DNA of 64,000 nucleotides from Syntrophaceae bacterium (GCA_018436925.1 JAHDKI010000004.1:1-64000), one strand, 5' to 3'. Counted from the stretch's first letter, positions 53,108-63,681 are shown. Translations and numbers: made by a program. Notes: generated by a model not told the origin, from the letters alone.

Positions 53108-53131
53108 GGGCGCTATGCGCCTTTTTTTATT
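53108..53131 (+). terminator. Rho-independent terminator after the tRNA-Ser pair
   Basis: Stem GGCGC / GCGCC with loop TAT, then seven T, ATTT. It ends about 45 bases before the GAPDH start, so it may also be a leader attenuator. Confidence 0.7.
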
Positions 53132-53175
53132 TAGAAAACAATCCAAGCCCGCGGGGGCAAAGGAGGAAATAGATC

Positions 53176-54453
53176 ATGGTCAATTCAAGTGCGAAAGAAG
53201 GCAGGGCGCCGACGCTGGGCATCAACAGTCTGGGCCGCATCGGCAAGTTGACGCTTTGGCATCACATCGGGCGGAAGTATTTCAAGGAAATCGTCGTCAA
53301 CCAGGGCCGCGAAGTCGGCACGGGGCTCGATACGATCGCCCAGTTGATTGAAAAAGACGCGACCTACGGATTGCTCCACCGCTTTCTGTACGGATTGAAA
53401 GGAAAACCCTGCATCCAGATTGTGGACGACAAGGCCGGCAAGATGATCATCGACGGCATTCCGGTGACGATATTGCGGCAGGACAGAAATCCATTGAACA
53501 TTCCCTGGCGGCAATTCGGCGCGGACGTCGTTGTGGACTGCAGCGGAACCTTCAAAGATCCGACGACGCCGGTGGACGACAAAAAAGGGTCGATCCGCGG
53601 CCATTTAAACGGGGGCGCCAAAGTGGTCATCCATTCCGCCCCTTTCAAAATCAAAAACAAGGCGCTGTCCACGCCGGAGGACACCACCACGCTGATTTAC
53701 GGCATCAACCACACGGCCTTCGACCGCAAGAAGCACGTTTTGGTGTCGGCGGCCTCCTGCACCACCACGGGCCTGGCGCACATGGTGAAGCCGCTTCTGG
53801 AAAATGAGGAAACCAGCCGGATTCTGACGGCGTCGATGTCGACGATTCACGCCGTCACCAACACCCAGAGCGTTTTGGACAAGCTGCCCAAAGCCGGTGA
53901 AAAAGACATCCGCAAAACGCGCAGCATCCTCAACAATATTATCCTGACCTCGACCGGCGCGGCCAGCGCCCTGGCGGAAGTCATTCCCGAAGTCAAAAAC
54001 ATCGGCTTCATGGGAGACTCCATCCGGGTGCCGACCAATACCCTGTCGCTGATTATCCTCAACGCCACTTTCCAGGGCAGGCTCAACGACAAGGGCGACG
54101 CGGCCAATATCGACACCAAAAAGCTCAATGAAATTTACCGCAAAGCCGCCGAAAGCAACCCGGAAAACCTGGTCCGCTTCACTTTGCAGCAAAATGTGTC
54201 CACCGATTTGATCGGCGAAGACGCGGCGGTGGTCATCGAAGGCCAGTTCAACCATACAAGAACCGCTTTCATTCCGGTGGATCTGTCGAATATTCCCGAT
54301 CTGCCGGCGGGGGTGCTGGCGGCCGTCGGCGAAAAACCGCTGCAACTGCCGGTTGTGCATGCCAAAATTTTCGGCTGGTACGACAATGAATACGGCAGCT
54401 ACACCAACCGGATGGCGGATCTGACCGTTTATATCCATAAAAACATCGGCTGA
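53176..54453 (+). CDS. Divergent glyceraldehyde-3-phosphate dehydrogenase
   Basis: A 425-residue GAPDH-fold enzyme, longer than the usual 330-340. The N-terminal Rossmann motif is GINSLGRIGKL. The catalytic Cys (C195) sits in SAASCTTTGLAHM instead of the usual SNASCTTNCLAP, and the catalytic His (H225) in STIHAVT. The C-terminal WYDNEYGSYTNRM is conserved. The cofactor segment after the first strand (VNQGREVGTGLDT) differs from the usual ND...T. A strong AGGAGG precedes ATG 53176. It may be an anabolic or special-purpose form (see finding). No other glycolysis gene is adjacent. Confidence 0.87.
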   Translation: MVNSSAKEGRAPTLGINSLGRIGKLTLWHHIGRKYFKEIVVNQGREVGTGLDTIAQLIEKDATYGLLHRFLYGLKGKPCIQIVDDKAGKMIIDGIPVTILRQDRNPLNIPWRQFGADVVVDCSGTFKDPTTPVDDKKGSIRGHLNGGAKVVIHSAPFKIKNKALSTPEDTTTLIYGINHTAFDRKKHVLVSAASCTTTGLAHMVKPLLENEETSRILTASMSTIHAVTNTQSVLDKLPKAGEKDIRKTRSILNNIILTSTGAASALAEVIPEVKNIGFMGDSIRVPTNTLSLIILNATFQGRLNDKGDAANIDTKKLNEIYRKAAESNPENLVRFTLQQNVSTDLIGEDAAVVIEGQFNHTRTAFIPVDLSNIPDLPAGVLAAVGEKPLQLPVVHAKIFGWYDNEYGSYTNRMADLTVYIHKNIG

Positions 54454-54478
54454 TCGGTTTTGACAACAAACCCGCAAG

Positions 54479-54512
54479 GCGCCGCCTTTTTTTTCAGGGC
54501 GGCGCTTTTTTT
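54479..54512 (+). terminator. Rho-independent terminator after the GAPDH gene
   Basis: Stem GCGCCGCC / GGCGGCGC followed by seven T. Confidence 0.9.
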
Positions 54513-54637
54513 GCGCCGGATCAAACGACAAAAGAAAACTTTTTAATTTATTCAAAGTGTTCTATGATTCCCCCAAGTCCCGGCGGCAAAGTAGAAGGGC
54601 TGGGCGTTGTCAATTTTTTTTTTCATAGGAGCGGGGT

Positions 54638-55621
54638 GTGACCGAATCCATCGGAAAGAAGAAAGAAACGATTGCCCATGGGCCTTCAACCCTTTCCGCC
54701 GCAGATCTGCGCAGGATCGAGGTTCAGTTCGCCTCCGCGACCAAGCAGGTTCGCGAGCTTTCGGACTTTATCCGCATTGTCTTGAGTCTTTCCCCGTTTG
54801 GTGTCTGCATTTTCCAAAACGGCCGGCTGATCTTTACCAACCGGGCCTTTTCCGACATGGTCGGATTCGGCGCCGGGGAATTGCGGGGCAAAAACCCCGA
54901 ATCTCTTGTTTTGGAGGAGGATCTTGACCACCTCCGTAAAGGGATTTTATCCATGCTCCGCGACCAGGCGGAATCGTCCCTCATGTTCCGGGTCGTCACG
55001 AAAGATGAGACCGTCAAATGGATTCTGGGCTCCTTTGCGATGATTTCCATGAACTCTCAGCAGGCGGTGATGGGCAACTTCGTCGACCTGACGGAAGGCA
55101 AAGTGATGCAGATGGCTTACTCCGATCCGCTCACCGGGCTGCCCAACCGCAAGCTTTTGTCGGATCGTCTGGAGCAGGCGGTTTTATCGGCCAGGCGCAG
55201 AAAGGCCAGGCTGGCGGTATTGTTTATCGATCTGGACGGCTTCAAGTCGGTCAACGACACTTACGGACACGACATCGGCGATCGTCTGCTGATTGAAATC
55301 GCGGCTCGGCTGCGTGAAGTCGTCCGCCGGGAAAACGACACGATCGCGCGAATCGGCGGAGACGAATTTCTGATTCTGCTGACGGATGTCGCCGAATCCG
55401 GGCATGTCGATATTGTGATCGGGCATCTGTTTGAAAAATTCCGAACCCCCGTGTTTCTTGAAGAACCCGCCTTAAGCATTCCGGTGCGTTTCAGTGTCGG
55501 CGTTTCGTTTTATCCGGACCACGGCGAAAGCGCCGAGGCGCTTGTGGCCGCCGCCGACCGGGCGATGTATGCCGTCAAGAAAACGCCGGGGAAAAACAGC
55601 GTCTTTTTCTGCCGCGACTGA
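54638..55621 (+). CDS. PAS-domain diguanylate cyclase
   Basis: A 327-residue cytoplasmic protein making cyclic di-GMP. A PAS domain (about 38-155) is followed by a GGDEF domain. The active site GGDEF is intact, preceded five residues earlier by an inhibitory I-site RxxD (RENDTIARI). The start is GTG 54638 with AGGAG upstream. No membrane segment, so it senses a cytoplasmic signal. Confidence 0.92.
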   Translation: MTESIGKKKETIAHGPSTLSAADLRRIEVQFASATKQVRELSDFIRIVLSLSPFGVCIFQNGRLIFTNRAFSDMVGFGAGELRGKNPESLVLEEDLDHLRKGILSMLRDQAESSLMFRVVTKDETVKWILGSFAMISMNSQQAVMGNFVDLTEGKVMQMAYSDPLTGLPNRKLLSDRLEQAVLSARRRKARLAVLFIDLDGFKSVNDTYGHDIGDRLLIEIAARLREVVRRENDTIARIGGDEFLILLTDVAESGHVDIVIGHLFEKFRTPVFLEEPALSIPVRFSVGVSFYPDHGESAEALVAAADRAMYAVKKTPGKNSVFFCRD

Positions 55622-55666
55622 GCGGTTCGCGGCGTTTCAATAAACGACCCTCCCGCTTCTCAAACA

Positions 55667-58600
55667 TTACAGTGTGATCGAGTAATGCTTTTCGGTTTCA
55701 CTTTCATGCCGGCCTTCGTACAGGGCGCCGCTCCAGCCGTCGATGCAGATGAAATCGCCGCTGCGGATATGCTGATCATCGATCGCGGCGAAGCCTTCGG
55801 CTTCGTAGACCTTCAGTTTGGCCAGACCCACCACGCCCACCTTTCCCAGTTGCGGTATTGTTACGGCCGCATGCGAGGTGGCGCCGCCTTTGGCCGTCAG
55901 AAGACCGTCCACCTGCAGCAGCACGCCGACGTCGTCCGGCACGGTATCGGGCCGGATCAGAATAAGCGGCGTCTTGGGCTCGGAGTGCCGGAAACGGTGG
56001 ATGTCGTCTTCCGAGTACACGGCGCGGCCGCACAAAGCGCCGCCGCTCACCCCGATGCCCGTTCCCAAAAGCGCCTCCCTGAGGGCTTTGGTGTCTTTAA
56101 ACCGCCGGAATCTTTTGGTCTTGATCTGATCCATATCGCGCGTCTGCAGCAGGAACAAATCCTTTCGAGCCGGGCCTTCGAAGGTGAACTCGATTTCCTG
56201 ATGATTGAATCCTTTTTCGTAAATCATCGCTTCCGCGATGCGCACCAGCTCCGAGAAAATGTCCGGGAATTTGCTTTCCAGCGAAATGTCGGTGTTGCGT
56301 TTTTCGGCCAGGCGCTGCTTTTCGGAAATCGGATAGGTTTCCACCAGACCCGAGACGATGTCATCGCCCTGGACGCCGAAAATAAAATCTCCGTAAAGCG
56401 TGACGTCCGTCGAGGCGCTTTTCGGATCGCGCGTAAAAATGACGCCGGAGCCGGACTGCTCGTGCAGATTGCCGAACACCATGGCCTGAACGATCACCGC
56501 CGTGCCCCACTCGTCGGACAGATGCATCTGGCGGCGGTAGATCTTGGCCTGGTCGGAATACCAGGAATCAAAGACCTGCAGGACTGCGTGGCGCAACTGC
56601 CTCATCGGATCGTCCGTCAGCGGAATGCCGGCTTCGAGGATGGCCTTTTTATACGCCAGCGCGATCTGCTTCATCTGTTCGGGAAGGAAGGATATTTTTC
56701 TTTCGACGGAGAATTTGTGTTTGAAGGACTCCATAATGGCGTCGAAAAAATCGCGCTCAAGTCCCTGAAACATGCCCCAGGTCTGCAAAAACCGGCGATA
56801 GGAGTCCCAGGCCGCCCAACCGAAATTTTTCCTGCGGCTTAGCGTTTCGGCAATCGACTCGTTGACGCCGACGTTGAGAAACGAGCGCATCATGCCCGGC
56901 AGCGAGACGGTCGCGCCGCTGCGGACCGACAGCAAAAGCGGGTTGCGGCGGTCGCCGAACCGGCGGCCGGTTTTCTTTTCCAGGACCGCGATTTCGCGGT
57001 TGACGCGGGCGGCCAGGTCGCTGAAGATGTATTTGTAGCCGTAGACCGCGTCGTAGCAGCGGAACACTTCGGTGGTAATGATGAAGCCCGGCGGCACGGG
57101 AAACCCGAAAGCATACATCTGCTTGAGGAAATAGCCTTTATTGCCCAGAAGGATTTGGTTGTCCATTTTGGGGCTGGGCGAATAGATGGACGAGACGGCC
57201 ATTTCCTGATTGTAGACCATCAGCCGGGTGAGCGTCTTCTTATTGTCCTTGAATTTTTCGAGTTCCGCGTTGAGGGTTTTAATCACGGCGTGAACAAAGT
57301 TGTCGAGCACCTGCAGGCCGAACGCCGAAGAGATCATGCCGCGAAGGAAATTTTCCGACACTTGATAGACATGATTTTCCGATGAAGGCCGTCCGTCCGC
57401 CTCGGCCTGTCCTTCCATCTGGCGGATGATCGCCGTGAGATTTCCTCCGTGCACATCGATGTAGTAATCCCGGATGATGTCCTGGATGCCCCGGGAAATG
57501 AAGCGGAAGATATCGATGTACTGCTCCATGGAAAACTGCTTGATCGGCAGCGCGCTGGTGACGTAGCGAACCTTGGACACCAGGCTTTCCGTGGCGATGC
57601 CTTCGAGCTCCAGCGCGGTGATGAAATGCCAGATATAGGAATGGACCTTGATGATGGTCTGTTTGGTGATGAATTTCAGATTCAGCGATTGGATGAGCTC
57701 CTCGAACAGCATGGTCGCAAGGCTCTCCAGGCGCAGCGTCAGGCCCAGCGCGTCGAATTTGTCCTCATGGTACGTGCCGTACATGGAGGGGATGCCCGCG
57801 GCGATGTGCCGCTTGTAATAGATGTTCTCAAAGGACTGCGTTTTTTCCGCAGACAGAATTCTGGCCTTGAGCAAACCCAGAAATTTCAGAATGACCGTCA
57901 GGCTGCGGCGATAGTTCCTGGTTTTGACGGCGCGTTTGAGCGACAGGATATCGGCCTTGGCGAACACATTTTGCAATTCCAGATCGCGGATCAGATCGAT
58001 GTATTCGGGGTAATACTTTTTGTGAATCAACTGATAGATCCGGATCATCAGCCTTACCCGTTCCCGGTCCGTTTGGCTGATCTCCGTCAGAGGGTCGATT
58101 TCCCGGGCGATCCGGGCCGCGTCCCAGCGCAAAAACTCAAGCGTATCTTGGTTCACGATGTCCATCAGGCGGACAAACGCCCGGTGCATGCCGTCGAAAT
58201 ATTCTCCGGCGGGAACGACCTCTTCATAGATTTCATCGGGAATGTGGCGCCGCAGGTGGGTTTTGTCGCCCGTGCGCCAGTAGTGAAAAATGTCTTCGGC
58301 GAAGGCGACCAGAAGACTGTTGCTTTCCACATGCGACTGTTTGCGGAAGAAATCGATCAGGCGGTCCTTGCGGAAAGACAGCTCATCGACGCGCGTCGTG
58401 ATGTCTCGCAGCTCGCCTTCCGCGCCGATCTCGCTGAAATAGACGGGGAAAAGCCGACCCAGCTGCTTGACGAGATTGTAAGCCGGCGCGATCTCCGTAT
58501 TGAGCAGCCTCGAGATGTCGCGCTGGATCAGATCCGTATCGCGGACGAAAACCCCGCCGATCTTCAAATGGATAATCAGCGCGGAGATCAGTCTTTTGGT

Positions 58601-59890
58601 CCAGCGCGGCTTCAGACCGATGATTTCCAGCCAGGCCCGGATGGTTTTGATATGGAGGGGATTGACGCAGACCTGCCAGTCGGTGGTGGCGCCCTGAATC
58701 CGGGGATAGGCAAAGCCGTAGGCGATGAGCTCGTCGATAAAGCAATCCGCCAGCGGATGGGTGTTTTGCGCGAAGACCTCTCTGGCCAGCGTGACGATGC
58801 AGTCGATGCTCGCGGCGCTCAAATCGCTCATTGCCGCGCTTTGTTTCAAAAAGACGAAAATCCGCCGGATGAACTCGTCGGCGTTTTGCGCGGCCCCTTT
58901 TTGAAAAACCGTTTTAATCGCGTGGTTGATCTCCCGCATGGCGCCGGCATGAATATCGGAAAGCCCCGGCGCGGCCATGACGGCCAGAAGAAAATTCAGT
59001 TTAATCAGATGCCCCCGGCCGGAAAACGCCGATGCGCGTTCCAGCTCGTCGGCCGCTGCGAGGTAGGCGTTGACGATCTGCTGGTAGTCGGGCAAGGCCA
59101 GATAATCATGGCGGCGCGTCAGGGCCTCCGGGTCGGTGTCGGGCGCTTTCAGACGCTGTAAGTGGCGCTTGAAGGTGTCGTGGCCGAGCGGCCGCAGAAT
59201 CGCTCGAAAGGCCTGTTCGCTTTCGGGATCCGGCGCTTCTGCGATGCCGGGCCAGGAAGACGGATCCGGCTGGGTCAGCCAGTATTCATAGGTGATGCAA
59301 AAAAGGCGCTGAAGCAGGCCGTCGAGCTTGGGCGACGGAAAGTCGATAGTGTTGTCTTCGAGCGTCCGGATCAGTCGCTTCAGATGCGACGAGGATTTTT
59401 TAAAAAGCCCTTTTTGCCGGTCGACCATTGCGCTCAGGCGGTCGATAAGGTCGGTCAGCAGAAACAAATTCTGTGAAAGCCTCTCGCGGCTTTGTTCCAG
59501 CACCGTATCGGCGAAATCGAACAGATAATGAACCGCGCTGTCTCGCACCTCTTCATTAGCGGACGAGGTCATGATGTCGAAGTAGATGCTAAGCAGCATC
59601 GACAGGGCGAGCCGGCCTTCGGGATGGTTGTTGAAAACGTGGAAGTCGCCGATCGAGATGGACTTGAGCTCTTTGAGGACATAGTCCCAGTTGATGAACG
59701 GGTGGTGCAGTTCGGTGAGCATCTCCGCCGTTTTCTTCCGGACGCCGTAATGCTTTTCAACGATGCTCAAAAGCGGGTCGTAGCGCGACGGAATTTCCAC
59801 CGTGGCGGCGGTCCGCTCAAGGTTGACTTTGAGGGCCGACGAGACCCAGTCTTTTTTTTGATCTTCGGGAGGCGATGCCTTAGACGTCAT
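55667..59890 (-). CDS. Giant PPDK-like phosphotransferase with long N-terminal domain
   Basis: A 1407-residue protein. The last third matches the ATP-binding domain of pyruvate phosphate dikinase/PEP synthase (GNKGYFLKQMYAFGFPVPPG; SVRSGATVSLPGMMRS; the segment near ESKFPDIFSELV) and the swivelling phosphohistidine domain (TAKGGATSHAAV, with H1340). The PEP/pyruvate TIM-barrel that normally follows is absent; the protein ends about 70 residues after that histidine. The first about 900 residues are helical and of no recognised family. It cannot be a normal PPDK, but may phosphorylate another substrate (compare rifampin phosphotransferase). Followed by HisD and MurA genes. Confidence 0.8.
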   Translation of the reverse strand: MTSKASPPEDQKKDWVSSALKVNLERTAATVEIPSRYDPLLSIVEKHYGVRKKTAEMLTELHHPFINWDYVLKELKSISIGDFHVFNNHPEGRLALSMLLSIYFDIMTSSANEEVRDSAVHYLFDFADTVLEQSRERLSQNLFLLTDLIDRLSAMVDRQKGLFKKSSSHLKRLIRTLEDNTIDFPSPKLDGLLQRLFCITYEYWLTQPDPSSWPGIAEAPDPESEQAFRAILRPLGHDTFKRHLQRLKAPDTDPEALTRRHDYLALPDYQQIVNAYLAAADELERASAFSGRGHLIKLNFLLAVMAAPGLSDIHAGAMREINHAIKTVFQKGAAQNADEFIRRIFVFLKQSAAMSDLSAASIDCIVTLAREVFAQNTHPLADCFIDELIAYGFAYPRIQGATTDWQVCVNPLHIKTIRAWLEIIGLKPRWTKRLISALIIHLKIGGVFVRDTDLIQRDISRLLNTEIAPAYNLVKQLGRLFPVYFSEIGAEGELRDITTRVDELSFRKDRLIDFFRKQSHVESNSLLVAFAEDIFHYWRTGDKTHLRRHIPDEIYEEVVPAGEYFDGMHRAFVRLMDIVNQDTLEFLRWDAARIAREIDPLTEISQTDRERVRLMIRIYQLIHKKYYPEYIDLIRDLELQNVFAKADILSLKRAVKTRNYRRSLTVILKFLGLLKARILSAEKTQSFENIYYKRHIAAGIPSMYGTYHEDKFDALGLTLRLESLATMLFEELIQSLNLKFITKQTIIKVHSYIWHFITALELEGIATESLVSKVRYVTSALPIKQFSMEQYIDIFRFISRGIQDIIRDYYIDVHGGNLTAIIRQMEGQAEADGRPSSENHVYQVSENFLRGMISSAFGLQVLDNFVHAVIKTLNAELEKFKDNKKTLTRLMVYNQEMAVSSIYSPSPKMDNQILLGNKGYFLKQMYAFGFPVPPGFIITTEVFRCYDAVYGYKYIFSDLAARVNREIAVLEKKTGRRFGDRRNPLLLSVRSGATVSLPGMMRSFLNVGVNESIAETLSRRKNFGWAAWDSYRRFLQTWGMFQGLERDFFDAIMESFKHKFSVERKISFLPEQMKQIALAYKKAILEAGIPLTDDPMRQLRHAVLQVFDSWYSDQAKIYRRQMHLSDEWGTAVIVQAMVFGNLHEQSGSGVIFTRDPKSASTDVTLYGDFIFGVQGDDIVSGLVETYPISEKQRLAEKRNTDISLESKFPDIFSELVRIAEAMIYEKGFNHQEIEFTFEGPARKDLFLLQTRDMDQIKTKRFRRFKDTKALREALLGTGIGVSGGALCGRAVYSEDDIHRFRHSEPKTPLILIRPDTVPDDVGVLLQVDGLLTAKGGATSHAAVTIPQLGKVGVVGLAKLKVYEAEGFAAIDDQHIRSGDFICIDGWSGALYEGRHESETEKHYSITL

Positions 59891-59915
59891 GCTTGCAGCC
59901 TTCAGTTTAAAAATA

Positions 59916-60281
59916 TTAAGACGGTTTTCCTTCGCCCGGGCAGTCCGTCTGCCGGATGAGGCCCGAGGATTGAAAGATCTGTTGCACGTCCGCGGCGCGC
60001 TCGACGGTGAAGCCGATCACCCGGCGCTTTCCTTTGAGGAAGGCGAAGAAAATCCGGTCGCGCTCGGGGCGGCGCGCATCGCGGGGAAACCAGATTTTGA
60101 AATTGCCCGTGCCGTGGATGCGGTATTTTCCCGTCCACAGCGAGCTTTCCTTCACCGTGATCTTTTCAATGTCGCTTTGCAAAACGCGGCGGTCGCCGCC
60201 GAAAATTCCGTAATGCCGGAAGGTCACCCGGCTCGGCGTGATTTCAATGAGCGCATCGGAATACAGGATCGGCTCAGGCAT
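59916..60281 (-). CDS. Small protein with PH-like beta-rich fold, unknown function
   Basis: A 121-residue protein, beta-rich in its first 90 residues (YSDALIEITPSRVTFRHYGIFGG; SDIEKITVKESSLWTGKYR; FKIWFPRDARRPERDRIFFAF), which resembles bacterial PH-like domains. No membrane segments or catalytic motif. It overlaps hisD by eight bases and precedes the PPDK-like gene by 25 bases, so it is cotranscribed. Function unknown. Confidence 0.75.
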   Translation of the reverse strand: MPEPILYSDALIEITPSRVTFRHYGIFGGDRRVLQSDIEKITVKESSLWTGKYRIHGTGNFKIWFPRDARRPERDRIFFAFLKGKRRVIGFTVERAADVQQIFQSSGLIRQTDCPGEGKPS

Positions 60282-61578
60282 CTTCGGAGTCCCGTCGCAT
60301 GCGTACCCGCACGGAATCGGCGTGGGCGTCGAGTCCTTCGATGCGCGCGAAGCGTTCCGTCCGGGCGGCGAGCGTGTCGAAAGCGGCCTTTGGAAACGAC
60401 AGCACGCTCATCCGTTTGCAGAAATCATAAACCCCCAGCGGAGAGGAAAACCGCGCCGTGCCTTCCGTCGGCAGAATGTGATTCGTGCCGGCGATATAAT
60501 CGCCCAGCGCCTCGGGGGTGTAATGGCCCAGAAAAACGGATCCCGCGTTGGTGACCGCCCCCAGCAAGGCTTCCGGGTCGGCCGTCATCAGCTCCAGATG
60601 TTCCGGAGCGAATCGGTTGGAAAGCGCGACTGCCTGGGCCAGATCTCTCGTGAGAATGATCGCGCCGTAAGCAGCGAGCGATTTCTCGATAATGCCCTTT
60701 TTAGGCAGTCTGCGGGTCTGGTTCCCGATTTCCGCGGCCACGCGTCGGGCCAGCTCTTCGCTGGGCGTGAAGAGAACCGCCGCCGCCATTTCATCATGTT
60801 CGGCCTGCGCGAGCAGATCGGCCGCCGCGAAAGCCGGATCGGCCGACTCATCGGCGATGATGACCACTTCGCTGGGGCCCGCGATCATGTCGATGGCCAC
60901 CTGGCCGAAGACCAGTTTTTTCGCCGCCGCCACATAGGCGTTGCCCGGACCGACGATTTTATCGACTTGCGGCACACACCGGGTGCCGTAAGCCAGCGCC
61001 GCCACGGCCTGCGCGCCGCCGATTTTAAAAATGCGATCGACCCCCGCGATGTCCGCGGCCGCCGCCAGAAGCGGCGCCAACCGGCCGTCCTTCGACGGCG
61101 TGACCACAATGATCTCGCCCACGCCCGCGAGCTTTGCCGGAATCGCCGCCATCAAAAGCGTGGATGGGTAAAACGCCTTGCCGCCTGGCGCGTAAATGCC
61201 GATGCGCGAAAGCGGCAAAACGCGCTGCCCCAGGCGGGCGCCTTCCGGATCGGTCATCGACCAGTCGCCGGCGATCTGATGGCGGTGGTAGGCCTCGATG
61301 CGCGAAGCGGCCAGCTGCAGAATATCCCGGTCGGTTGCATCCACGGCCGCCGCGGCGTTTCGTCTTTCCTCGCCGGAGGCTTCCACCGTGTCCGCCGCAA
61401 GGAGATGACCGTCGAACTTTTTGGTGTATTCAAAAACCGCGTCGTCGCCGCGAAGCGTCACGTCGCGGATAATCTCCGCGACGGTCGCCAGCAAGTCCGG
61501 TTCGAATGCGGCGCCCCGTGAGCGCAGCTTGCGGAAGAAATCGGCAAAGTCCGGCGCGTCTGCAGAAAAGATCTTCAT
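60274..61578 (-). CDS. hisD: Histidinol dehydrogenase
   Basis: A 434-residue zinc/NAD enzyme catalysing the last two steps of histidine synthesis. It has RVLPLSRIGIYAPGG near residue 115, the Zn/His block DLLAQAEHDEMAAAVLFT, and the GPSEVVIIADESADP segment. Only hisD is here; other his genes are not in the window. It lies between murA and the small protein gene. Confidence 0.95.
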   Translation of the reverse strand: MKIFSADAPDFADFFRKLRSRGAAFEPDLLATVAEIIRDVTLRGDDAVFEYTKKFDGHLLAADTVEASGEERRNAAAAVDATDRDILQLAASRIEAYHRHQIAGDWSMTDPEGARLGQRVLPLSRIGIYAPGGKAFYPSTLLMAAIPAKLAGVGEIIVVTPSKDGRLAPLLAAAADIAGVDRIFKIGGAQAVAALAYGTRCVPQVDKIVGPGNAYVAAAKKLVFGQVAIDMIAGPSEVVIIADESADPAFAAADLLAQAEHDEMAAAVLFTPSEELARRVAAEIGNQTRRLPKKGIIEKSLAAYGAIILTRDLAQAVALSNRFAPEHLELMTADPEALLGAVTNAGSVFLGHYTPEALGDYIAGTNHILPTEGTARFSSPLGVYDFCKRMSVLSFPKAAFDTLAARTERFARIEGLDAHADSVRVRMRRDSEDA

Positions 61579-61579
61579 G

Positions 61580-62830
61580 TCAGCTTGTTATCCTTTTCAT
61601 TTTCGCGCCCAGCGCGGAGAATTTTTTCTCGATGCCTTCATAGCCGCGGTCGAGATGATAGACGCGCGAAATCTCCGTCGCGCCTTGAGCGACCAGACCG
61701 GCCAGAATCAGCGACGCCGAGGCGCGCAAATCGGTGGCCATCGTCGGCGCTCCGAAAAGCTTCGGCACGCCGCGGACGACGGCGGAGCCGCCCTGAATCG
61801 CGATGTCGGCGCCCATGCGGGCCAGTTCGCTCACATGCATGAAGCGGTTTTCAAAAACCGTCTCCGAGATGACCGACAGGCCCGAGGCGATGGTCATGTA
61901 CGCCATCATTTGCGCCTGCAGATCCGTGGGAAAGCCCGGATACGGCAGGGTCTTGATATCGACGCTATGAATTTTCGGCGCCGCTTTCACCTTCAAGCCG
62001 TCATCGATCGGCTCGATGGTCATGCCGGTGTCGCGAAGCTTATTGGTGAGGGCTTCAAGATGCTGGGGGATGCAGCCCCGCACGTTGATTTCGCCGCCGG
62101 TCATGCCTGCGGCGATCATAAACGTGCCGGCCTCGATCCGGTCGGGAATGATGGCCGCTTCCGTGCCGGAAAGAGACGTCACGCCGGTAATCGTGATCAC
62201 ATCCGAGCCCGCGCCGGAAATTTTCGCCCCCATCCCCTTGAGCACATCGGCCAGATTCACGATTTCCGGCTCGCGGGCGGCGTTGTGCAAAACGGTGACG
62301 CCGTCGGCAAGCGCCGCCGCCATCATGATATTTTCCGTGCCCGTGACTGTGGGCAGGTCGAAATAAATCTCCGCGCCTTTGAGCCTGCCTGCCGTCGCTT
62401 CAATATAGCCTTCGCGCAGGTCGACTTTCGCCCCCATATCCTGAAGGGCTTTGATGTGCAGATTCACCGGACGCGCCCCGATGGCGCAGCCGCCGGGCAG
62501 TGAAACCCGGGCGCGGCCCGTGCGGGCCACCAGCGGCCCCAAAACCAGAATGGAGGCCCGCATCGTTTTGACCAGATCGTAGGGGGCGACGCTCGACGTG
62601 ATGGTTTCCGCGCAGACCTCCAGCGTCCGGTCGCCTGAAAAGCGCACGCCCATGCTGGCCAAAAGTTTTTTAATGGTCTTGATGTCCATCAGATCCGGAA
62701 TATTGGAAAACGTGCAGGGCTTGGCCGTTAAAAGCGCCGCAGCCAGAATCGGCAGGGCGGCGTTTTTCGCGCCGCTGATCGAAACGTCGCCTGCAAGCGG
62801 CTGGCCTCCATATACGACAATCTTGTCCAA
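61580..62830 (-). CDS. murA: UDP-N-acetylglucosamine 1-carboxyvinyltransferase
   Basis: A 416-residue MurA, the first committed step of peptidoglycan synthesis. [19 protein letters not shown] is at the start, and the catalytic Cys that takes the fosfomycin adduct is in GGCAIGARP. It has the two inside-out alpha/beta barrels of the family. Close to prmC and hisD in one unit. Confidence 0.95.
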   Translation of the reverse strand: MDKIVVYGGQPLAGDVSISGAKNAALPILAAALLTAKPCTFSNIPDLMDIKTIKKLLASMGVRFSGDRTLEVCAETITSSVAPYDLVKTMRASILVLGPLVARTGRARVSLPGGCAIGARPVNLHIKALQDMGAKVDLREGYIEATAGRLKGAEIYFDLPTVTGTENIMMAAALADGVTVLHNAAREPEIVNLADVLKGMGAKISGAGSDVITITGVTSLSGTEAAIIPDRIEAGTFMIAAGMTGGEINVRGCIPQHLEALTNKLRDTGMTIEPIDDGLKVKAAPKIHSVDIKTLPYPGFPTDLQAQMMAYMTIASGLSVISETVFENRFMHVSELARMGADIAIQGGSAVVRGVPKLFGAPTMATDLRASASLILAGLVAQGATEISRVYHLDRGYEGIEKKFSALGAKMKRITS

Positions 62831-62832
62831 AT

Positions 62833-63681
62833 TTATAGTCTCCTTCCCTTTGCCACGCGGGGCCGTCCCGCATAATCGGCGCGAATGGCGATGTGTTGAT
62901 ACCCGCGGCCGGCCAGCATCGCTTCGACCGCGTCGGCCTGCGTCGCGCCGATTTCCAGTAGTAACCAGCCGCCGGATTTCAGGCGGCTTTGAGCCTGATA
63001 TACCAGTTTTTCATAAAATTCCAGACCTGTTTGTCCCGCCCACAGAGCGGTTTTCGGCTCAAAATCCTTCACGCCCGGCGGCAGGCTTTCATACTCCGCC
63101 TCGGCGATATAAGGCGGGTTGGACACGATCAGGTCGAAAAGACCAGAAAGCGGTTCAAACAGATCGCCCTGCACAAAGCGGATTTTTGTTTCCAGTTGAT
63201 ATTTCTCCGCGTTTTGCCGGGCCAGGCGAAGCGCGCCGGGCGAGAGGTCAGTGGCCGTCACCTCCGCGTCGGGTATCTCCGCGGCCAGCGCGATCGCAAT
63301 CGCGCCGCTGCCCGTGCCGATGTCGGCAATCCGCGGCGCGGTGAGACCGGCCTTAAGGCATAAGGCCAAGGCCTCTTCGACGATCACTTCCGTGTCCGGC
63401 CGGGGAATGAGCACGTCCGGGCCGACGGCCAGAGTGAAACGCCAGAAATCTTTCCGTCCGGTGAGATAGGCAACCGGTTCGAAGCGCAGCCGCCTGTCCA
63501 GAAGCCGGCGGTATTCGGAAATCACCCGGTCGGGCAGCGTCCTTTCCGGAGATTTCAGAAACGCCACCCGGTCGCAGCCCAGGCAGTGCGCCAAGAGCAC
63601 CTCCGCATCGAGCCGGGCCGTGTCGATGCCGGCCGCGCCGAGCTTTTTCGCGCTTTGATTAAGCAGTTCAAAAATTGTCAC
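62833..63681 (-). CDS. prmC: Peptide chain release factor N5-glutamine methyltransferase
   Basis: A 282-residue SAM-dependent methyltransferase that modifies the GGQ glutamine of release factors. An N-terminal helical domain precedes the SAM site [14 protein letters not shown] and the catalytic NPPY (VSNPPYIAE). Two bases separate its stop from the murA start. The 215 bases upstream (to 63896) hold no further gene. Confidence 0.95.
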   Translation of the reverse strand: MTIFELLNQSAKKLGAAGIDTARLDAEVLLAHCLGCDRVAFLKSPERTLPDRVISEYRRLLDRRLRFEPVAYLTGRKDFWRFTLAVGPDVLIPRPDTEVIVEEALALCLKAGLTAPRIADIGTGSGAIAIALAAEIPDAEVTATDLSPGALRLARQNAEKYQLETKIRFVQGDLFEPLSGLFDLIVSNPPYIAEAEYESLPPGVKDFEPKTALWAGQTGLEFYEKLVYQAQSRLKSGGWLLLEIGATQADAVEAMLAGRGYQHIAIRADYAGRPRVAKGRRL

